Shown one piece after another: positions 5,767 to 5,804 of a stretch of 5,804 nucleotides of DNA. Numbering within the stretch: the first letter of the stretch is position 1; every line of letters starts with the position of its first letter. A program made the translations under genes and the position numbers. The DNA lies in assembly GCA_934663645.1 (NCBI GenBank), contig CAKUKR010000103.1, positions 1-5,804 on the forward strand, written 5' to 3'. This DNA is from an uncultured Muribaculaceae bacterium. GTDB taxonomy: Bacteria > Bacteroidota > Bacteroidia > Bacteroidales > Muribaculaceae. The notes below the pieces were generated by a model. That model was given only the letters and a program-made list of their open reading frames with translations, was not told the origin of the DNA and made no database searches.

Positions 5767-5804
5767 CTATGGGGCTTCAAAACGGCAAGCAGTTATACTT
5801 TTTT

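Noticed and set aside
5767..5804. Possible terminator at the right edge (ending in a T-run)
   Set aside because: Only a weak 4-pair hairpin precedes the T-run and the gene it would serve is not visible.

Overview
The window looks like a Bacteroidales chromosome. The main evidence is four promoter-like sites that fit the Bacteroidetes primary sigma factor pattern (TTG or a near match, 19-20 bases, then TAnnTTTG), and an absence of Shine-Dalgarno sequences. The proteins agree: a Bacteroidetes-style LpxL-type acyltransferase, a DNA polymerase I with a clamp-motif linker, and a secreted protein with a carboxypeptidase-regulatory-like domain. The G+C-rich codon use of the core genes would fit a Muribaculaceae-like lineage, but I cannot fix the family.

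All four protein genes that I accept lie on the minus strand. In their direction of transcription they are: (1) 5709-4948, a secreted 253-residue protein with one N-terminal CarboxypepD_reg-like domain and its own good promoter; (2) an intergenic region of 537 bases, 4947-4411; (3) 4410-1696, polA; (4) 1688-780, an LpxL/HtrB-type lipid A acyltransferase starting 7 bases after the polA stop and presumably co-transcribed with it; (5) 740 to beyond base 1, an AT-rich gene cut by the window edge that encodes a NADAR-family (YbiA/DUF1768-like) protein.

Two regions deserve attention. The first is the 4411-4947 gap. It contains back-to-back promoters at 4543-4581: one faces polA and one, a textbook match, faces right where no plus-strand gene exists. 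The plus strand at 4748-4923 folds on paper into a 176-nt rod of about 50 base pairs. Its wobble pairs only work on the plus strand, and it has a competing 3' hairpin. It resembles 6S RNA in overall shape and is my best candidate for an undescribed element here.

The second is the NADAR gene. It has a sharply different base composition and carries a basic insertion of about 46 residues. Members of this family reverse ADP-ribosylation of guanine in DNA and are known antitoxins of DarT-type toxins. A toxin partner may lie just left of the window, but that cannot be seen from here.

PolA is also unusual: its 3'-5' exonuclease domain has lost the first catalytic aspartate and is shortened, while the polymerase and 5'-nuclease active sites are intact.
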